Shown here one piece after another: positions 6,770 through 10,449 of a stretch of 10,449 nt of DNA. Under the pieces are notes generated by a model. That model was not told where the DNA came from. It saw nothing but the letters and a program-made list of their open reading frames with translations, and ran no database searches. Each line of letters begins with the position of its first letter. Within the stretch, counting starts at the first letter, position 1. Made by a program: the position numbers and the translations under genes. The DNA comes from Dictyocoela muelleri (taxonomy: Eukaryota; Microsporidia), in NCBI GenBank assembly GCA_016256075.1, contig SDVU01000797.1, positions 1 to 10,449 on the forward strand, read 5' to 3'.

Positions 6770-7619
6770 ATGAATAAATTGATTCACTTAGAATTCTTTA
6801 GAAAAAAAAAACTTGTGAAAAATTGGCTCTATAAGTATTCTTAAATTTATAACTTCAAAAGAGGTATAAAATTAGTATACAAGTATTCTAGAAATGTCTT
6901 TCAACGAATTGATACATTTTATATTAATACAAGGTTACCGTTTCATGATTTTTTATGACTGTTTTACACCATAGTTAGTAAATTAGATTATAATCAGATA
7001 CAGTTGTTTAGCTCAAATATCTTAAACAAGACCATAGCAGCGTGAAGTAAAAACATTTTAAAATAAGTTTATGTAAAATTAAATAGAAAAGCCTTTTGAT
7101 ATAAGAACCAAGCGTAATACTCGAAGTTGATGAGTCACTATTATGTAGGAGAGGAATCATCAGATATTTACCTCATTAGAGGACGAGGTTGAGGGAACTA
7201 TGTATATATTGGGGATAATAGAGCAGAGTAATAAAGAAGATTTTAATGTTACAATAGTGCAAAATATAATAGTAGAAACAATCAGTATTGCCAAGAAGAG
7301 ATAGTAAGGGTCTAATCTGTATTGTTTAGCACAGGCATCTTATTTACCTAGGTGTAGTAAGAAACTTATCATTGACGCATAAAAGTGTAAACGATTCTGA
7401 AGGTTTAAAAAACTACGAGCGAACACATACAAACAATTTTGAGAATCTTTGGTCTTGCAAGAAGTCTGATATGTCTAAAAACACTGTGTAATGCGGGAGA
7501 ATGTTGATATAAGGTTGGAAGAGTTTATGTTTTGTCTAAAAACAATTAATGTGTTCTCTGAAGAGTCTGCCATTGAAATATCATATAAAATTATTAAAAA
7601 ATTTTTAATTAAGCTCTAA
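6770..7619 (+). pseudogene. Merlin-2 transposase relic
   Basis: The proposed start MNKLIHLEFFRKKK at 6770 leads, through several stops and shifts, into a zinc-ribbon remnant (YKYSRNVFQRIDTFYINTRL, where Tyr and Phe sit at the expected Cys positions), an HTH part (FSSNILNKTIAA) and the core. The core has LEVDESLLCRRG with the first Asp at 7129-7131, a degraded second Asp region near 7320, and HTNNFENLWSC with the Glu at 7441-7443. The tail RENVDIRLEEFMFCLKTINV ends at TAA 7617-7619. TGA falls where Trp is expected at two places (FL-stop-LFYT, TIAA-stop-SKN), fitting TGG-to-TGA decay. It is clearly Merlin-type but differs from Merlin-1 and Merlin-3 in sequence. Confidence 0.7.
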
Positions 7620-7779
7620 AATTATGTTTCTAATCGTTTTTTTCTATAATTTTATTATTAAAAAATCAATGACCCCACCCTTGGTAGTAGTCAAGATAAT
7701 AGAGAATCGCCAATAATTATATGAATCTTAATAAAATTATGTAAAAAAAAATTAGACATTTTATTTTTTTTTTATATTC
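7620..7779. other. AT-rich stretch between convergent transposase relics
   Basis: The Merlin-2 (plus) and Merlin-3 (minus) reading directions meet here. It holds ATTAAAAA at 7657-7664 (repeated at 8617-8624) followed closely by ATGACCCCACCCTTGG. This is a possible but weak boundary of the Merlin-3 copy. No other feature is evident. Confidence 0.35.
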
Positions 7780-8544
7780 CTAAAAGAAAACAAAATTCAA
7801 TTTCCTTAAAGTTTCAAAAGAACGTGAAAAATTTTTAAATGTTCAGGTATTGTATCCAAACTGATTCCAAAACTATAGAGCTTTATTCTCTTTAAGTGCA
7901 TCTATTAATTTACAATTTTTTTGGTATTCTCTCCTGTTTCCGGGTATACTAAATAGTGTTTACGGCATACATTATCAGTGAAGTCATTTGTTATTATTTT
8001 ATAAACAGCCCATTTATCTGATAAAAGATATGATTTTATTTTAATTTCATTAATTATTATGGGTAATAAGATGATTGATTTTTTATTTTCACTCCTTTAG
8101 ATATAAAAATATCCAGTTTTAAATAATATTGCCCCGAATACCTAAAATAACTTGCTCACATCATCACCAAATATTTGCTTTGCATCGAAAGTTTCTTCGA
8201 TTTCAACCTCATTCAACACACCATAAAGGTTCTTCATTTTGATTCTATATAATGAATTATCTTTTTTATGAATAAACACAACAACACATTGTACATCTCT
8301 TCTCATATATCGGTGTTTTGTATGACATAATTTGGCTAATAATCATTTTTTAATAAAAAATTAAAAGCAAATTAAAGAAAATATGGTGATATTTCTGTGC
8401 CCTCCAAGCGACAATATAACAAAAAATGTTTTTCTTTTTGCATTTATCGCCACCCTCTCGTACAAACCCAATATTAAATCTTTCGCTTTTTGAAATATAA
8501 TTAGATTTTTTTATGTGCACAACTATTACTAGATGGTATGGCAC
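7780..8544 (-). pseudogene. Merlin-3 transposase relic
   Basis: On the minus strand an open piece from 8544 (MPYHLVIVVHIKKSN) to 8350 contains KCKKKNIFCYIVAWRAQKYH, which looks like a damaged zinc ribbon (WRA for WRC). Past a break, YMRRDVQCVVVFIHKKDNS is followed by GVLNEVEIEETFDAKQIFG: the Merlin 'VEIDE' block with Glu at the first catalytic Asp position (about 8196-8198). Then come VFGAILFKTG, LLPIIINEIKIKSYLLSDK (second Asp about 8016-8018) and KHYLVYPETGENTKK, matching the 'FVdp.tG.HTN' block. The third acidic position and the C-terminus are hard to place. The sequence differs enough from Merlin-1 and Merlin-2 to be a separate lineage. Old and inactive. Confidence 0.6.
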
Positions 8545-8696
8545 CTAAAACTTAATATAATTTCTGTATATTTTCATTTAACATAATATAACTGAAGATT
8601 TCGCGCCCAATGGTCCATTAAAAACGCTTTAACATAATTGTAAAAAATATTTTTAAATAATAGTTTTTAAGGCAAAGTAGACTGTGAGACCCGTTT

Positions 8697-8959
8697 TAGT
8701 CAATCCTAAAATTCATTCCGAGAGAACAAAACAGCCATAATCAAAGAAAATCTTAATATAATGGTATTTTATAATCCCGGCTCCTGTCTTATTAATCATT
8801 TTTTATGAACAAATAGAAAATTTGCTAGGAAAATTTCTAAATTTGTACATAAAAAATAAGTAAAAACAAAAATATCCACTATTACTAAATACCATGTTTT
8901 TTATTGTCAATAATTAAGGCTGTTTTCTCTCTCGATATAGTTTTTTAGGATTGACTGAA
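8697..8959. mobile_element. Foldback (palindromic) element, about 262 bp
   Basis: The two halves are inverted copies nearly to the centre at about 8829. The outer block AGTCAATCCTAAAA on the left pairs with TTTTTTAGGATTGACT on the right; next CGAGAGA-ACAAAACAGCC pairs with GGCTGTTTTCTCTCTCG; then AATGGTATTT with AAATACCAT; and near the middle TTTTTTATGAACAAAT with ATTTGTACATAAAAAA. There is no coding capacity, so it is a non-autonomous element or inverted duplication. Its first bases overlap the right inverted repeat of Merlin-2, and its right end (AGGATTGACTG) matches the Tigger left end for 11 nt in inverse. No clear target duplication was seen (TTT on the left, AAT on the right). Confidence 0.75.
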
Positions 8960-9234
8960 TCGTTAAAGAACCCAAAAATTCCTACATGTTCGGACTATTG
9001 ACCATCTTGAATAATTAAACATATCTTTACTAAAAGATTTTTTTCTAAGATTTTTTTTTAGTGTTTTACAAGCTGGATATATCTGGAGGACAGCTGTTAT
9101 ATGAAAATACTTTAAAATCTTAGATTCTTTTTTTTCAGCAAATATGAATTTTTCTTCTCTATAATTAGTACATATTTTTTTTTAATTCCAAATCAAATTT
9201 TTCACAATATTAATAAGAACAAGGCGTTTTTTTT
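8960..9234 (-). mobile_element. Ty3/gypsy pol fossil, zinc-binding part of integrase
   Basis: On the minus strand the region around 9000-9120 has a spaced His/Cys and Lys-rich pattern (KYFHITAV, then PACKTLKKK) resembling the N-terminal HHCC region of Ty3/gypsy integrase. It directly follows the RNase H fossil at 9568-9870 if the foldback element at 9235-9567 is ignored, which is the expected pol order. Broken and old; the family call depends mainly on the neighbouring domains. Confidence 0.45.
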
Positions 9235-9567
9235 TGTTCTTAGACGTGTTAGCCCCCCTCCTCCGGAAGAAAAAGCTAGATTTATCGAATATGCATTATC
9301 AAGAGATTCGTGAATAAACTTTAAATCTTTCGAGAGGCCTTATCAAATGTTGTTCTATTTCTGTGATTTGATATATTCCATTTGGGAAAATTTTATGCTT
9401 CGCAGGAAATTTCTAAGAATGGAATAGTCATATCAAAGAAATATAACAATGATTGATAAGAGCCTCTCGAAAGATTTTAAGCTTAATAACAAATCACTTG
9501 CTAATGCAATATTCGATGAATCTAGCATTTTCTTCCAGAGAAGGAAGCGCTAACACGGCTAAGAACA
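9235..9567. mobile_element. Foldback element with about 150-bp inverted arms
   Basis: The left arm starts TGTTCTTAGACGTGTTAGC (9235) and the right arm, on the opposite strand from 9567, starts TGTTCTTAGCCGTGTTAGCG. The arms stay alignable to ATTCCAT at the centre (about 9378 and 9417), including GGAAGAAAAAGCTAG against GGAAGAAAATGCTAG and the exact ATCTTTCGAGAGG. A short non-paired middle remains. The flanks GCGTTTTTTTTT and CGCTTTTTTT may be a 9-bp target duplication changed by T-run slippage. No coding capacity. Long arms plus a 9-bp duplication would fit a MULE-like non-autonomous element, but the terminal sequence is not one I recognise. It is inserted in the gypsy fossil. Confidence 0.75.
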
Positions 9568-10335
9568 CGCTTTTTTTAACATCTTGAAAATGCATCGGCA
9601 CCTTTATTTAACTTTTCTTCATTATAATTGATTGAAAAATCTAATTCTTGCAGTATCATTTTCCATCGATTAATTCTTTTACTTGGATCACTCGAATCTG
9701 GTATAATATTTCTATTATCTGAGAAAACAGTAATTTTGCTTTCTAAAATAACATTTTGTAAAATTCAATATTTATTTATAGATAGCCGGCATTTATCGCA
9801 CAGCAGGTTTGTACATTTTCTATTTTCTGATAGTTTATTGCTTTATATAGAAATTAATTTATATCTTGACTATGAACGCTACATAGTGTTCAACTGCTTG
9901 CATCTGTATAAAGATCAAATTGTTTACTCAGAATAAGATAATATAATTTTGAACAATTTCAATACACTTATATACAGCTAAAGAGTTTTCTTATCACTAT
10001 CATTCCATTTAAAATTTATTTTTTCTGACGTCAGAGAATAAATTTTATTTCTAAGATTAGTAATATGTATTTTAAACTATTGAATAGATTTGATACTTTC
10101 ATTAGCTGTCCCTATTTTCCGGTAATACTGTATTTTCATTTTTGATACTTATTTACATCGGTTCTTTAATTTCCAAATTAAAATTTGTCCTAAATACAAT
10201 ATTTCTGTTTTAAAAAATCAACCTTTCTTCAAATTAATTTCTAAGTCAGCATTACATAGTCTTTTCAGTGTTTCTTGAGGATGAATTTATGTTCTACTTT
10301 AGATTTGTAAATACGAGTATTGGGGCTTGTTTAGA
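9568..10335 (-). mobile_element. Ty3/gypsy pol fossil: reverse transcriptase end and RNase H
   Basis: Minus-strand reading. About 10200-10330 matches the connection part of gypsy reverse transcriptase (LKRLCNADLEINLKK, then a YLGQI block). About 9800-9900 has the TDAS block that opens RNase H, and 9580-9700 has its end, with INRWKMILQELDF and GADAFSR, the hallmark block closing the Ty3/gypsy RNase H. The catalytic reverse transcriptase part expected beyond 10335 is not seen in the window. The copy is broken at several points and old. It is interrupted by the foldback element at 9235-9567 right after the RNase H end. Confidence 0.7.
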
Positions 10336-10340
10336 AAGAT

Positions 10341-10449
10341 GCCTACCATCAAGGGGGGACCCTTGGATTGAAATTTTTAAAAAATAAATTAAAAATAAAT
10401 TAATAAATTATTATTTTTTTAATTAAAATTAATTATAACCAATCCAATT
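10341..10449. other. Window edge: G-run, hairpin and AT-rich tract
   Basis: CAAGGGGGGACCCTTG (10350-10365) is a small stem, followed by TTGGATTG (10363-10370), whose exact inverted copy CAATCCAA is at 10440-10447. Between them is a 70-bp A/T tract with partial self-complementarity. A G-run beside an A/T tract recalls the Merlin-1 ends, so this may be the edge of another element that continues outside the window. No gene. Confidence 0.4.

Larger units (their letters stand above)
6571..8709 (+). mobile_element. Merlin-2: second Merlin-type element, decayed, with a nested relic
   Basis: The inverted ends share two exact blocks at nearly the same spacing: TTAGGATTGACTAA (6571-6584; complement of 8696-8709) and CAGTCTACTTTGC (6595-6607; complement of 8672-8684). 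The 10-11-nt spacers between the blocks are similar. The plus-strand body carries a Merlin transposase relic. A third transposase relic on the opposite strand sits in the 3' part; without it the element is about 1.1-1.2 kb, normal for Merlin. The outer limits are uncertain because weak homology continues beyond both ends, and no clear 8-9-bp target duplication was found. Confidence 0.6.

Noticed and set aside
994-7619. Alternative genetic code with UGA read as Trp or Cys
   Set aside because: UGA does fall at expected Trp or Cys positions in Merlin-1 and Merlin-2, but TAA and TAG stops and frameshifts also break these genes, and UGA stands for two different residues. TGG-to-TGA and TGC/TGT-to-TGA decay explains it more simply.
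8350-8544. Independent small host gene on the minus strand
   Set aside because: It is followed on the same strand by Merlin-type core blocks and carries a ribbon-like C/WRA pattern, so it is better read as the N-terminal part of the Merlin-3 relic.
9628-9936. 102-codon plus-strand frame
   Set aside because: It lies antisense to a clear gypsy RNase H region on the minus strand and has no recognisable motif of its own.

Overview
The window looks like an AT-rich, repeat-choked region of a microsporidian genome, most like Nosema/Vairimorpha. That placement is inference. It rests on the strong AT bias, the lack of any ordinary housekeeping gene, the mix of decayed Merlin, Tc1/mariner, Tigger/pogo and Ty3/gypsy copies, and one start codon preceded directly by an AAAATTTT-CCCCC signal of the kind reported upstream of microsporidian genes. 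No complete host gene, rRNA, full tRNA or CRISPR array was found.

Layout from left to right. 1-141 (minus) is an open frame running off the window edge behind a duplicated AAATTT/CCC signal. About 290-857 (minus) is a Ty3/gypsy integrase fossil. 858-2045 is a Merlin element (Merlin-1) with a perfect 8-bp target duplication and a nearly readable transposase. 2054-3117 is mostly AT-rich spacer with a GC-rich hairpin and a 57-codon ORF of unknown function. 3118 to about 6256 is a decayed Tigger/pogo element, split in its 5' leader by a 1.33-kb Tc1-like element (3281-4614) that has a six-copy 20-21-nt tandem array at its left end. 6297-6432 is a GC-rich tandem array of about 20 bp per unit. 6571-8709 is a second Merlin-type element with a plus-strand transposase relic (Merlin-2); a third, different Merlin-type relic on the minus strand (Merlin-3) lies inside it. 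8697-8959 is an almost fully palindromic foldback element. 8960 to about 10335 (minus) is Ty3/gypsy pol (reverse transcriptase end, RNase H, zinc-binding region), split by a second foldback element at 9235-9567. The last 110 bases hold a G-run and a hairpin that may be the edge of another element.

The gene content is therefore a stack of transposons inserted into one another. The two gypsy fragments share a strand and come in the order expected of one pol gene (RT, RNase H, zinc-binding region, integrase), so they may be one old copy split by about 8 kb of later insertions; this is not proven. Merlin-1 looks youngest (intact target duplication, few lesions). Tigger, Merlin-2, Merlin-3 and the gypsy pieces are much older. 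No new multi-gene system was found. The most unusual signals are the shared terminal module linking Merlin-2 and the 8.7-8.96-kb palindrome, the tRNA-like 3' half inside Merlin-1, and the two tandem arrays.
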